Of a stretch of DNA of 64,000 bases, positions 23,067 through 36,900 are shown in pieces. The first letter of the stretch is position 1. Each line of letters begins with the position of its first letter. The translations under genes and the position numbers were made by a program. Location: the NCBI GenBank assembly GCA_018806985.1, contig JADANN010000375.1, positions 2,604,001 through 2,668,000 of the forward strand, in the 5' to 3' direction. The DNA is from Angiostrongylus vasorum. Taxonomy: Eukaryota; Nematoda; Chromadorea; Rhabditida; Metastrongylidae. The notes below the pieces were generated by a model. The model was not told the DNA's origin. It saw only the letters and a list, made by a program, of their open reading frames with translations, and made no database searches.

Positions 23067-26000
23067 TCAAGTGTCCGAAGCGGTACGGATTCTCTTCATT
23101 ATATCATCGTCGATGTCAGTATGTGACGACCGCTTTCTTCGTAACAATGACGCACCACTCACTGACGATTCCTCTTCTCCACTAGTTGATGAGACATCGT
23201 CGTCACAAGACGACATGTCACCTCCTACTGGTGAGAGAGCAGCGGCCGACTCGGCTCTTGTTGTGCCATCTGTTTCATGACTAGAACTCAGCTGCACTGG
23301 ACTGCCAGTGGATGAAGACGGCATCAAATCATTCGGCGCACTGTTTTCGTCTTCATCAGAGTCCGATTCATCATAATCGACCAACGACTAAATGTTTTGA
23401 AACGAAGGATAGCTATTTCCTCTTTGAACACAGATGAAATTGAACTTGAAACGTGAAGAATACCTTAATACCCAGTGACGGACTATTCTCTTTACTATTA
23501 TTCTGCGAAGAGGAGACCTCGTCTTCACGAGCTTGAGAGGGAAGCTGACTTCCAGATGATGACGGTGATCCTAATGGCGATGGAGTTCGAGATCGATCGT
23601 TCATTTTGATCACAATCTTCTTCTCTGCCATCACGTTCACTGCTGCCAAGGGAGTCGCTGGTTGCCCACTGAACACTGCTCCGTCGTCTTCATCAAAGGC
23701 GTTCTTTCGTTTCAGCACGGATGGGAACATCAACTCAACTGCAGCTTTTCGATGACAATCTGCATCCTTTTTCACTTCCTTTTTCGTTTCAGTAATTTCC
23801 TTCCTGCTCTCCGCTGCGTCCTCATCATCCCCATCAAACCACTGTTCTTCCTAAATAAACAGTTACAGAAAGATGACAACGTGATAAATGGTTATAAAAT
23901 GAAATAGCATTAATAATGATAACGAATTTACTGCAGTTTGTGCTTAAAAAAAAACGGTGAACCAATTTAAAAAGTAACCTGCCGCTCCTTCACAAACGCA
24001 GCTGGACTGGGTACTCGTTGCTCGACGGTGATCTTCGAGTTATTTTCACGATCACGTTGTTGTTCATAACGTATTTTCAATTCGGAGAACAACTTAACAT
24101 AAGTCACTTCTTCAAATACTGCCATGTGATTTTCCACCGTGTATTTTACTAATAGCTTGATGTCCTCCTGAAACCAATAATCTTATCAACAAGTTTTTAC
24201 ATTTAAATATTTCAAGTACAACTTCAAATCAACGAACCGAACGAATATAATCGAACAGTTCAAGCATTGCAGAGTTTAGGAGATTGTACCGTGCTCCATT
24301 ACGGACAAAGCACTCAACAACCCGATCCAGCACTTTCTCCCTCACTATATACCGATTGTAGAAATCATCTTTCACTGCCAGAACAGTACGTAGCATCTTT
24401 AGAGCACCTAAAGCCAAAAAATGGTGTTCGCTTTGTAAGAGTACGAGCACTTTGTTGAGCAAGTCGTTCGAAATACAGTGTTGCCGCATTGAAAACGAGT
24501 GATGTTCGATACAAAAACATAATAACCGAACAATCAATGACTGCCGGTTAGCAGTGCAATAGTCATCTGGATTCAGGACGATTGGATTTTGGGAATATTT
24601 CAATTTCACCAACGAGTTCATGAAGGAATATTCAACGGTTGGATGCAATTCCTCCACGAACAATATGTGCACAAGGAAAGAACATACCACGCTTTATAGT
24701 ACCTCCCTTGACATTTTCAACCATTGGTCTCACGAGAGTAAATATTGACCTCTGATAAAAAAGACTGAGAAACTCCGATCGATCAGATTTTTGCATAGAG
24801 ACCATATTATCTGGATCCAGAAGTGTTCGAAGAACCCTGAAACTCACTAAGATCTTGATAGGAACCACCAGAAATTAGTCATGAGAAACGGTTACATGCA
24901 CTACCTGTGACACTTGGCTCCCAGATGTGAGTTCAGCATCACGATCAGTTTGCATATGGATAAGAAGACGATTCAACAAAACGTCCTCCTAAACATACGA
25001 AGTGATCATGAAAATATGAACTATTTATTACTATGCAGTCAATATGACCGAAAAACTTACATCACTCTTGTCCTTGGCTTGTCTTAATAAGTAGTCCCTC
25101 ACGAGCTGCGGGCTATGATCAACAAGTAACGCAAGCATATCGACTATAGTGACTCGTGTTTCGTAATCAGGTGATTTGATACACGGTTCAATGGTGCCAA
25201 GAACATCATTGGCTTGAAGGTTCTGACATAAAGGCAATTTTAGATACAACTGAAATAAACCCCCAACTATCGACAAGGAGTTCTTGTGAAAAAGTTGTAA
25301 ACTGCTCGTATTGATTGGATTCCAAAACGTATGTAACACCAAAAGAAAATCATTTTGTATGAAGAAAGCAAATGAGTACTTTGAAAAAAATTGTCCTTGC
25401 TTTGTACACCATTGGGAGGCAGGCCTTGACTAAATGTGATGAACTCCTTCAAGAACAGTGCCAGATCCCTCCTCCTCGAAACGGTTGTCTGAGGGTCGCG
25501 TAATTGATCGAACAATTCTTTCATTAACCGCTTATCTTTCTAAAATATCTCTGCTGTTTAATAATGTACAAAACAATAATAGAAGAAACTTGGTGTTATC
25601 ATAGCCGAAATAAAATGCAGACCTGAAGCATGTTCACAATGTCGATGCGATTGAAAAACAGGTAACTATTCAAGACTGACAGGAGATTCTCCTCGAAAAG
25701 CGATGGCGCCGGCAGACACACGTCTTGCAAATATTGGACTCTATAGGTTTGATGGATTTTGTCCCTGAAAATACGACTAGCTCTAAAAAACTACGTCTCA
25801 AAATCTATCACAGAAGACATGAAAATCTCAATACAAAACTAACTTAAGTTCATCATTAGCGATTGGCAAAACTTCACGAAATTTCGCTTTTTCGTAAAGA
25901 AATTCCCGATGTTTACGAGGTGATTCGTGGGCTGGATCATACTCAAGCATACCAATCATGTCCTTCAGATATTTGTCGCTGACAAGTAACTGAAAAAAAA

Positions 26001-29000
26001 AGTATGAAAAAAATAGTAGCTAACAAAAAATCGAGTGTGGGAAATATGTGAGAAGCTTACGAGACGAATAAGAAGAAACGGTGTCAAAATCATTCAAGTA
26101 TCGTTACTGAACAGAGTTCTTTACACTATCACAGGATAGAATAAAAGAAATGAAGTACGTCGAAAGTTCAATGTGGGAAATGCGCGAAGACTATAAGTTG
26201 GAGCAACGTGTCGCAGAGAGATAAACCCTCCAGCTTTCTGTGGTCGACTTGAAGAGGTGGAGAGAAACAAAAATAGGTTCATAGATTGGAAAATCTAACT
26301 CTTTCTGTTGGCCACACCCAATCCAGAAAACTAAGGTTCTCTTAGCAGACTTCAACGACATCTTTCTCATAGTCCTATCAAAAAATGATTCGAACAATTG
26401 AGCAATATTTCTCGTTTATCGTAGCAAGAGTTCGGCGTTGACAACTGGCCTAGCACACACGACGACGTGACCTCTGTGGGAGTCATACGACGCGAAAGCA
26501 ATCGCCGCTTTCAACTTTAAAACCGACATATCTCAGCTAATACTGAATTCCACCTATTGCAAAAAAAGCAGTTACAACCAATAACTCTTTGCCTACGTCT
26601 CCTAAAAGATAGATAGATAAAAGTCTCCCTAGTTTATTATGACGATATTCTGATTTCTCGACCCCATGACACGTATTTCTTCCAGTTCATTGGTCAAAAG
26701 CTCATATTTCAAACGCGGGAGCAAATTAATATGGAGGGTATTGTCCCAAATGGCATTACAGCTGTATCGTGTTGTTTGCAGCTGCTGCTTTTGCGTTTTC
26801 AAAATTTTAAAAGTCAAACTTTGTCCTCAACTTCCGAAAACTTTAGCTCCAAAAATTCAAATTTGAAACCAACCTGTATAAAAATGCGTATGCAATTACC
26901 GCGACAGAACAACATCTCTCCTACAAATCTAATCAGTTCTAGCCTCATGAAATACTCTGGTGATCAAGAAATTATTAGCAGTTATCAAGAACACCTTCGT
27001 GAAGAAAGGGTTAAGGAAGCGTAGTGTATTCGACCTAAGTAACAGTTGATTTAGTGCACATACCGCCTATATGCCAACTAGAAGTCCCAAACCCTGTCAG
27101 TGCTTATTAAATCATAATAATGGTAAGATATTTGCAAAACTCCGGACCGCTGGCGTTTCCAGTGGGAAACGAACGCGCTACTACCCTTTCTGGGGGGTTA
27201 AGGCGTTCACCATTACACCATGCGAGTCCTTCGTTTCGCCTTTCTCTCTATAGGTCAATAACACCGCCGAGATGGTAAACGCGTTAGCCCCCGGCAAGGG
27301 TAATAGCGCATTCGTTCCCCATAGCAGACACCTGCGATCAGAAGTTGTGCAAATATCTCAGCATCATTATGGTTACATTTCACATACTAACCTGCCATTT
27401 AAAAAGAGAAGACAGCAAACAAAAATTGACGACATTATGATTTATCAAGTTAGTTTTTTACGTCTAGACAAAAGCGGTAACAATTTCTCGACCGGTAATT
27501 GATGGAAGGCTTGGTTAATTCGAGGAGAGAGATTGTCCCAACGACCACTGTGTACAACAGGGTACCTTTAATCATTTGACACACATATCCTTACTCTACA
27601 AAAACATGTGACTAGTGGGGAAAGAAATCTTTATTAGATGTAAACAAAAGCACATACCTCGTTCAGGTTATTTCTATTTAACATGAACAAGTTCTTCGCA
27701 ATTGAGTACAACGTCCTCAGACCATCGCTATGTTCAATGTCTTCACACATATGGAATATGTCAGCTAATTTCGGCAAGACACCTTCTGCCTCAATCGCAC
27801 TCGCCATTTTTTCTCGCAATGCTTGTGATGAAAGATGATTCTGTATAACGGTGTCCACTTCAGCAAGTCGACCAATTTCAATTGGTGGCAAAACTACACG
27901 ACCACCGGTACTGGTATTTGACAAAGCATTTGAGGATCCCTCGCTCAATTCACCGTCATCCATTTCATCATAACCACCGTCCTATAAAATAACAATACCT
28001 GTAGATATATGCGCACATATGTTTATTTATATAATAATATTTATATAATACTCCATCTGTATCATGTTTCCACTCCTATTTTTACATCTGTTCATATTTA
28101 TTTTGCTCCTGTAATTACATGCATTTATGCATATTTATGTATACATGTATATAGTCTATATGTACCCCCCTACCTACACATACCTCCCAACGGTTTACCG
28201 CCTCATTGTGGCTGGGAGATGTTCCTGAGCGTCGGGCTGCGATGTTCAGAGGAGGGATTCATCCCTCCGCAGAGTCTACCAAATTGAAGAGTCCGGCGAT
28301 TCCATCAGGAAGCCCAGCTAAGAGGAAACCAATACCAGGATCCATTTGGTATCAATTCAGATTCCTAGTATCAAACTAGTCGCCTGGTGGTAAATCTGCC
28401 TCTGATACACGTAGGCCGCCACCACTAGCGGTGCTGACCACCTGGAGCAGACTTTGGCCAGGCTGACCTCGGGACTCCAGCGAAACACAACAGCTAAACC
28501 AGCAAAACTCTGAAAAGTGAAAATTTTTCAGGCGCCCGCACAACTATCGAGAACAGGCCGCCCAAGTACTTGCATTAGTATTAAGAGCTTCGCAAAGAAA
28601 TGATTCTAGAATTTTCCATCAACATATGTGTAAAACGGCAATTATTGCCCTAAAGTTATCGAAAGATAAAAAAGGATAGAGCTCTCGGCATTGATCAATC
28701 CCTGAGAGATGCTCCATGCATTCTACTTCACTAAGCATCGTTTGGAGGTGACTAAATGCACATCTGCCCTTTACAGTGACTCGCGATGGCCTACAGATGT
28801 ATCGAGCCAGTGCTGCTATCCACCCAGACAAGTCTGGTACCAATTTGTCGACCCCTGAGGGCGAAAGGCCTGGTGAGCCTGGGGAGCGGAGATCGTTAAT
28901 GAGAATGGCGCATGAACTAGAAGACTGTACGAAGACCAGTTACCAATCCACTAAAGCTATTAGAGTGTTCTAAACCAATTTTTGCAATGTTTAGTACTAC

Positions 29001-30847
29001 AACAATGGCAACAGTAACATAATAACAGTGATATCACAATAATGCAAAAAATATGATTGTATATCTAACTTTTCCTCCTAATTTCCAATACTTCAGAAGT
29101 CTATTTCACAACAATTACCAGACTATGAACCAGCAATGAAATGATGCTACTAATGCTTTCCTAGACAACTGATAAAAACGTGCTGAAAATCCGATATTGT
29201 AATATATTTTCTACCATTATAAAAAAAACTACAGATGCTCTGGCAGAAATATACGGAAAAGTAACAAGGTAAATAATACGGCTGATGGAAACGTGAGACG
29301 AAGGACTCGTACGGTGTTGTTGTGAACGCGCTAACCCCTGGAAAGGATAATAGCGTGTTTGGTCCCCACCGCAGACACCTGCGGTCCGGAGTTTTGCAAA
29401 TATCTCAGCATCATTATGATTTTATTACAAATGATATAGAATAGGCAGCAAATAAAAAAGTGAGGACATTGGATTTATATGAATAAATTTAAGGAAAAAG
29501 TTAGAACTAAGCTCTCTATATTAATTCTGCTCTTAAATCTCAAGCAGCACACCTTTAGCCACACTCAGAGTCTGCTTTTTTCCGTTATTCGTTAAATAAA
29601 TACGGTTAAAACATATGACCATCGTTCGTATATGTTCTCATTACTCATACACATGGACACGATAGCCGACAAAAAAACACCTCGTCTAAAAACCTCGTGA
29701 AATTTTACGCTAACACTGGACTTGAGTTCGATGAATTAGCTAAACGTGGAAAAGACAGTACCGCATCGCCAGGATCACGTCCTTGTACCTCACAGATCTT
29801 CGCCCAAATTTCCTCACAACCTGACTTCTCCTGGAAGCTTAGCGCCAGGTCGCAGGTATCCGATTCCGACCACACAATCAGCGTCTCCTTAAAAAAAGTA
29901 CAGATGTAAGTGGACAAATATGACGTAAGAATACATTCTCCCAAAAGACAACCTTAGAAATACAACAAAACCACAAATTTCTTCTTCATGAAACACTAAT
30001 TTCCGTTAATTCCCTTGATCAAATTACACTTAAAATTTAATAGTACTTTTGAAAAATATGAAATCAGTGAGGCATGGGATTAGCAGAACGCTGGACTCTT
30101 CTGGATAATTCTTGGATTCTTCCAGCTCTAGCTTTTTACTGATTCTGACTAGTTCAAGACGTTAAAAAAAAGAAAGCAGCGTAACTTAACCATAAGGTGT
30201 TTTCAGATGAAAGTTCTAATAAAAACAGATTTTTTAAACAATCATTTAAATATGGAGAAAACAAAAGGAGCACATGAGACACCAACATTTCCGAAGTTTT
30301 ACGCATATCAACAAAAAAAGGTTATAGGAATATTATGCATCTTATTTTCAATACATCAACATTTCCTGTGTACAGCTAAAAGTAGCAGAGCATGTGCTTC
30401 ACTAAAAGGACATATTTAGGTGAGAATTTCCAGCGAAAGACCCCGCTCAAATTAAACAATTCCGATGTTTTAAGTCTAGAATACTCTTAAGCCAAAAGCT
30501 AATAGCAAAAGGTACTTCTTACTTCCAAAACATAAAGCATAACAAACTGCAATACCCTGGAACGTAAACAATCTTGAAAAACAGATCCCAGTTCAAAATC
30601 ACCACTACCGATTCCATTCATCTCATAGGAAAAACGAGTCCACGAGCATGTGAGACCGTCAGCGTCAAAATTTCTAAAAGTTGGTCGAATATAACACATG
30701 AGGCCATGTACCACCTCTATGGTATAATTGTAAAAACAAATGAATAAATAATGACAATAGTAGTAACAGCGACTATTAACGGCAATAGTAAGTGAAAACA
30801 ATAGTACTAATATTAATAACGAAAATAATAATACTGATAGTAGTAAT

Positions 30848-30903
<56 letters not shown>

Positions 30904-30929
30904 ATAATAATAATAATAATAATAATAAC

Positions 30930-30963
<34 letters not shown>

Positions 30964-33900
30964 GTAATGACAACAGTAACAATATAAAAGCAACGGTAAC
31001 AATAACAGTAATAGTAATAATAATAATAATTATTATTATGGCAATGAATAATAAAAACAAGAGGGCATTAACAATAATAGTGATAATAAAAATGACAAGA
31101 ATGATATGTTCAAACATTCGTTTTGGCTAGAAAAACAAGATTTTAAAATCTAACGAGCACCCATGCGACAGTTGAAAATACGTAGAGGACGAGTCCATGA
31201 GTCGCTTGGCAACTGTTACATTAATATATTCGTCGGACTAATAGACGACAAACTTAGCGAAATAAACGTTCGCTCTAAACAGCTAATAGGTATAAGTAGC
31301 CCATTTGGCTGATTATACTTGATAAAACTATGTCGATAGACTTTATATAGAGAAAAACCCATGCTGATATGAAACACAACTAACTAATTGGCTTTTTCGA
31401 AATCTCAAAGTATATCGGTGCTGCAAAGACAAACACTACGCTCCAACAGTTAATCTGATGACGACACAAACGTCGCTCCGAAGAGGAATTAGGAATGTCG
31501 GAGACATTAAAACAGAAGCACACAGCCTTAAATTACCACTACTCATTTTCTAAACAGTTCTTCGTTGCTTCCAAACGTCAGTTAACACACCACTGTACTT
31601 TAAGGTTAACTTGCCCGGATTAAAGCTTCCATCCAACACAACTAAAAATATTCAGCGAAAGTCGTCATTTCATCGCATTAAACCTTCCAGTATGAAGCGT
31701 TCTGACTCCATAGTACGAATGACGGACTTTTTGAAAATATAAGTTCCCCTTAATGTTTAATGTAACATATCAGATTTTTGAATCCATCCTTTGTATCCTA
31801 TAATGGTTTATTCAACTTCTCATATGTAAATCCGAACTTTTTTAATAACTTGTTTCAACGAAAATCCGCGGGATTTACTGCACCCGCTCCCTCTTTCCCC
31901 AAAATGAGACAAAGCGCACTGATTTCAAAACGTAGGTGCATAAAGCAATATTGTCATTCAATTTTAAACGCACAGACCTTAGCGTATAGTAAAATTTATC
32001 GAACCAAAAAAAATTTACTAGGATCTAAAATCTTGCCAATAAAAACACAGTCGCTACTAAGGTACTTTAATAAATATCTTACGTTTCTTGAGTCCAAAAT
32101 ATCTCGGGAGGGAAGCGGGTTAGCAAAAGGGATTCCACCCAATGTAATCCTACCCAAAATGGATCGCTAATTTTTGCTACCATTGCGCCAGTGTTAAAGA
32201 TCCAGGGAGAACTCGGACGTGTCAAGCAAATGTTTAAAAGTTGGGATTTCAAACAAATTTAAACGGATTCTTGAGAAACTATGAATTAGATACAAATTTA
32301 AAGTGATAGCGCAGTCCTTTCTAAGAGACTGTCGACTTCTCCACATTCACGAATGTGTTAACAACACATAACGGACGATTTGGAGGTATATGTCCAAACA
32401 TGGCGCGAGTACATAGTGTGAACACACTGTGTCCACTTCCAGTTCAGTGGGCTACAGAAATGTTTTATCACTATATTATGTATATTCATTCGACAGTTAA
32501 CAGAAAGCAAGTCAACGTAGCAGAGGGTCGAACCAGAAAACCTATTCCCTATCCTCCAGACATTTTTTTCGGACAAGTTCATTCACCGGTAACTTGACCA
32601 ACAGTTAACTGCTATTTCATTTAAATCGCTATAACGATTCATTGCAAACGGATGTTGTGCGGATTAAAAAAAATATCGAAACAGACACAGAATAAACTGA
32701 AAACGCTACAAAATTCTATCAGCAATGTATTTGTATGATGGACCATAGTAAGAAAAAAGGATAAAGGATAAAACCCTCGGCGCTGATCAACCCCTGAAGG
32801 ATGCGCAATGCATTCGCCTACAAAAAAGCATAGTTAGAGAGACCACTGAATGCATATCTGGCCGACAAAATGATAAGCGGTAGCCTACCAATGTATCGAG
32901 CCAGTGCTGATGACCCTGCAGGGATGGAGAGGTTAGTGAGCCTTGGGCATGGAGATCGATCTCGTGTGTGTTACAGAGCTTCTCTAACCACTGCGCTACA
33001 CGCGCCCTTGGACCATGGCAACACATAGCAGCATACACAGCATTCACTCTCATTGAATGATATAGTAAAATTACTTCTACAACCCTGCCATTTTTACAAC
33101 TCCTCAAATCCTCCGATTATCTATAAAATATTGCCCTTTATAAAAAAAACCAACAAATCCTCAAAAGCTGAAGAATGGGTGTCATCGCTAGTGACAGGAC
33201 CCCTTAAACGCTGGGAGTGTCCACTACCTGTTTGCACACAGACCACTATTCATTCAAATTTAAAACTCTAGGACTAAGCATGACTGACTCGCTTATTAGT
33301 AAAGCTTTTAGTGTCGAACAAAACTACGACGGAAAACAGCAAAGCATGAAGTTTAAAGCGATACATGTGTGTTAATAAATGGTAGTAAGAAATAAAAAAA
33401 ACTAATAGATTGAAAAAAAACGCCTTAAGCCTTGAGAGTAAGAAACTGAATACGTCATAGCGAATAAGCTAGTAATTACCTCAATTTATAAACATTTCAT
33501 CACGAACTGCAACAAAAAAAGACCTATCACTAAAAAAAAAGTCTTAACTAATCTACACATAACAGTCTATGTGTTCATTAGAAGAAAGGATTACATTCAT
33601 GCATGTACCTATGAATGACCTTCCAGTTCAAATTATGAAAACTACATCCACTACAACTTAAATAAACAAAGCACTTATGTCGTCCTCTAACTTGTCACAT
33701 AGCAAGAAAGGTACTGAATATCATACTTTGCTGTATACCCTTCGATGCTCTGAAGAAGGCGATACTGCCGAAACGTCAGCTTTAACGAAGTAAAGAACAT
33801 TGTAACACCTCGTGTTTGCTCAAAAAGAATATTGAGAACTATTTAATCAATGCCGAGGTTGATAGAAAATCGGTCGTGGGGAACACTTTGCTGTGTTAAT

Positions 33901-36900
33901 GGAAGAATTGTGCTGAATAAAAGAATTCTAAGATGAAGGAATTATGCACGTTTGCTCATTACGAATTCCCTTCAACATGGTTTACACACATACCACATTC
34001 GTATGCAGTAGCTTAGATATACACTTTATGACATAGAACAGAGCCTAAAGCAACACGAAGCATAGCTCCATCTCACCACGGGATAGGAAAACCACAACTA
34101 CCCAGAAGGCTATCTATAGCCCAAATGATAGAGCACAGAAAGATACCAACTGTTAAACAAAAAGACTTAAGTAGATACATAGATATGCGTAAATGATTTA
34201 AAGCTGTAATATCTTTCCTACAGAATATGAAATAAGTAAAAAAAAGTGCTCAATTACCACGAAACAAGGAACTTTTTCTCTTGTCAACGGAGCGGAAATA
34301 TCGGATTCAGTTGTCACCACAAAGATTGAACATTTCTTCACCAGACAGAACGAAACACCCATCATACTGACAGAAGAAAGATTCATTCGTAAACCAGACA
34401 GCGAGCCAAACCTGATGTGAACGCAAAAACACTGCGTCCTCCCATGTCTACATTTCCAACTCAAAACCCTGACAATAATAGTGAATGAAGAGAGAAAGGG
34501 ATTAGGATGGACGAACGAATATATTGAAAGCATGCCCACATCTTTTTTTTACATAAAGCATTAAAAATGCTACTGTTATTATCAGAAAAAGGAATAACGA
34601 AGCAATAGTGGGGAAAAACATTTCAAAACTTCATCACTTTAGCATTAAGAAATCCAGATAAACCCACATGAGCCTTATACAAGCGTAACAAAAAAGAAAA
34701 AAGGAAAGGGAACGAAGGAATTTCCAAGAGTGAAAAGGAAAGCCTAAACCTTAACCAAACCGTGTTCAATAAACCGGACCATACCGGCTCCGATTTTTGT
34801 TATTAAAACTATGACACCAGTCGAAAGTCTCATAACTAAAATGTGTTTAAATAACAAAATTTAGTTATTTCGGGTCACATTTTAGTAAACATTATTGTTT
34901 AGAGCATCAAATAATCATAGCGGACAAATAGAGGTTAGGATGTAAAAAAGTGCGAAGCGTGTCACAACAATATCAATGAAAATAACTGAGAACTAAAAGG
35001 GAAAACTGAAAATTCCCGTACATTCTAATACTAGTCAACCTCTGGTCAAGTTGTACTTAGGATTCTAAAGTGGTTTCGAAACAATGGCATGAGAAAACGG
35101 TCAAGCAAGAAATGCTTAGAAATCCACCCGAAACCCACATATTTCGACAAGGGGGTTATTTTTGGTTTTTAAAAGCTATGATTCTAATTATGGTGATGCT
35201 CGACTTCATGCTCAACACCTGTCGCTTTCATCGATCAGGTGTTGGAAAAAGAATCATTGGATTCTTTTGCTCTTCAAGAACATAGAAATGAAATATGAAC
35301 GCAAGGGATACAAACTATTCACAGGGTTATAAACGGAAATCTCCAGACTAACACAGTACAAAGCATGGCATGAGGACGGCAACCTGTCTTTGTTTCTTCA
35401 AGTTTGAATAAATTAGTAAACAGCTTGACCCACAAACTCTTGTGGCTTATCCCTTCAGTTCTACTTCAATTGCCTAAAACCATTGGTTACGCTGGTAAAC
35501 GTCGACGTTACGTAAGCTCAATTCATATACGTTAAACATACAACGATACTGTTGCCGCTAGCAGTACGTACTAATAGGTAAGGAACGAGACGTTTCCAAG
35601 AAACACCTTCAGTATTATGAAATCATCCTGGCACCTTGCGAACAGCAAAGCGTGACAAATAACCCTTCGAGCTGCAACTCGCTCACTGTACAGTAAAAGA
35701 ACTCTAAGTACTTGTTGACATATTCGCAATTATGCCGATTTCCCAATAACTAGTGGTAATTCTTCAGTAACTAAGACAAAACTATATCATTATGACTTGA
35801 AATAGCCCAAAACGCTCAAAATATGCAGGTTTTCAAATGAAGAGTTTAGACTTTTAAAATCTTAAAACAAGCGTAACGATCAATAATGTATTTGGCGATA
35901 CCGTCTTCTGCTGGATTCAAACTGACTCCTCGGTCGCTGAGGTCCTTGAGATACGAAACTCGAAGAAGAGAAATGTGAGAAAAAAAACTTTTGACAGGAA
36001 AAGAAAAAAATGAGTTCACTAAATCGGAAAATAGAGGCACAACTGGTTGGCAAACAACCGCGGACGAAAAGAGCTTTCTGTCCAGCTAAAACTCCTTTAC
36101 AAAATGAGAAATGAACGTCGAAAAACCGAAATGAGTTATGTATGGGTCACTTGAGTCAGCTATGATTCGTACTGTCTAGTATGTTAAGAATGTGTACATC
36201 TGGAAAAAATCCATAGGAAGAAGAAAACAGGAATGACGTTCAAATGCTTTCACAGACAGAATGAATGAATCCAATGAAGGAAAAATTAGAGGGTATAAAA
36301 CAAGGGTACCAAAAGTTATCGACTAGGAAATCAATGAGAACAACCAACCACTAAAATTTGCATACCTGTTGTTTCTGATAAACGGTATCCATGAGAATTT
36401 TTGATTCCAAGACATTCTTGTCTGAAATGTCTCAACCTATTTTTTAGTAAAAGAAACATTAAATGATAAAGACAAGAAAAGAAAAGAAAATGAAGTCCGA
36501 TCTGACCTGTTCCACTGGTTGCCGATTCCAACCGGACGATGATAACGAATCCTTGTTGATCAGGGATCTGAACACAGGCTACGTGTCCCGTGCCACGATC
36601 ATCCCATACTCGTTGATCACACAACACGTACAATTTAACACGATTCCGCGCTTCCTAAATGAATAACATACCTTAAAAGAATTCTTAGCTCTACCTTAAG
36701 TAGATAAACTTGTAAACGACTGCTGACGTCACAACACAACTATAAAGTTCTAGAAAAGAATTACTCGGCTGATGTCTATGTTCTCGATTAGTCCATTTTC
36801 TTTCTTCTCTTCCTTCTTGTCTTTCCCGTTTCCATCGGCGTCTTCAGTCCCTTTAGAATCAACATCCATGGGTATGGTAACCTAACAGATCGAAATAAAT

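Larger units (their letters stand above)
29888..36365 (-). other. smk-1 intron 4 (about 6.5 kb)
   Basis: This intron interrupts the EVH1-like domain between YQKQQ and ETLIVWSE, which are contiguous in homologues. It is mostly AT-rich, non-coding DNA. It holds a trinucleotide tract near 30.9 kb, a SINE-A copy at 32757-33008 and a hammerhead-like module at 33746-33782. A 130-codon frame at 31778-32170 (+) has no splice-site or family support and was not called. From 34000 to 36365 I see nothing beyond simple AT-rich sequence. Confidence 0.8.

Noticed and set aside
23067..23280. Plus-strand frame 22906-23280
   Set aside because: Shadow of the acidic last smk-1 exon.
24567..24702. Reading through the smk-1 exon 12/13 intron ([10 protein letters not shown] frame)
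   Set aside because: Frame and length only agree if the GGAG/GTAC donor joins the CCAG acceptor at 24567; the read-through frame is not in phase with exon 12.
30499..31130. Long frames of poly-Leu/Tyr and poly-Asn/Thr
   Set aside because: Translation of the AAC/AAT microsatellite; no gene.
31778..32170. 130-codon open frame on the plus strand
   Set aside because: AT-rich intronic DNA, no acceptor or donor, no family resemblance; consistent with chance.
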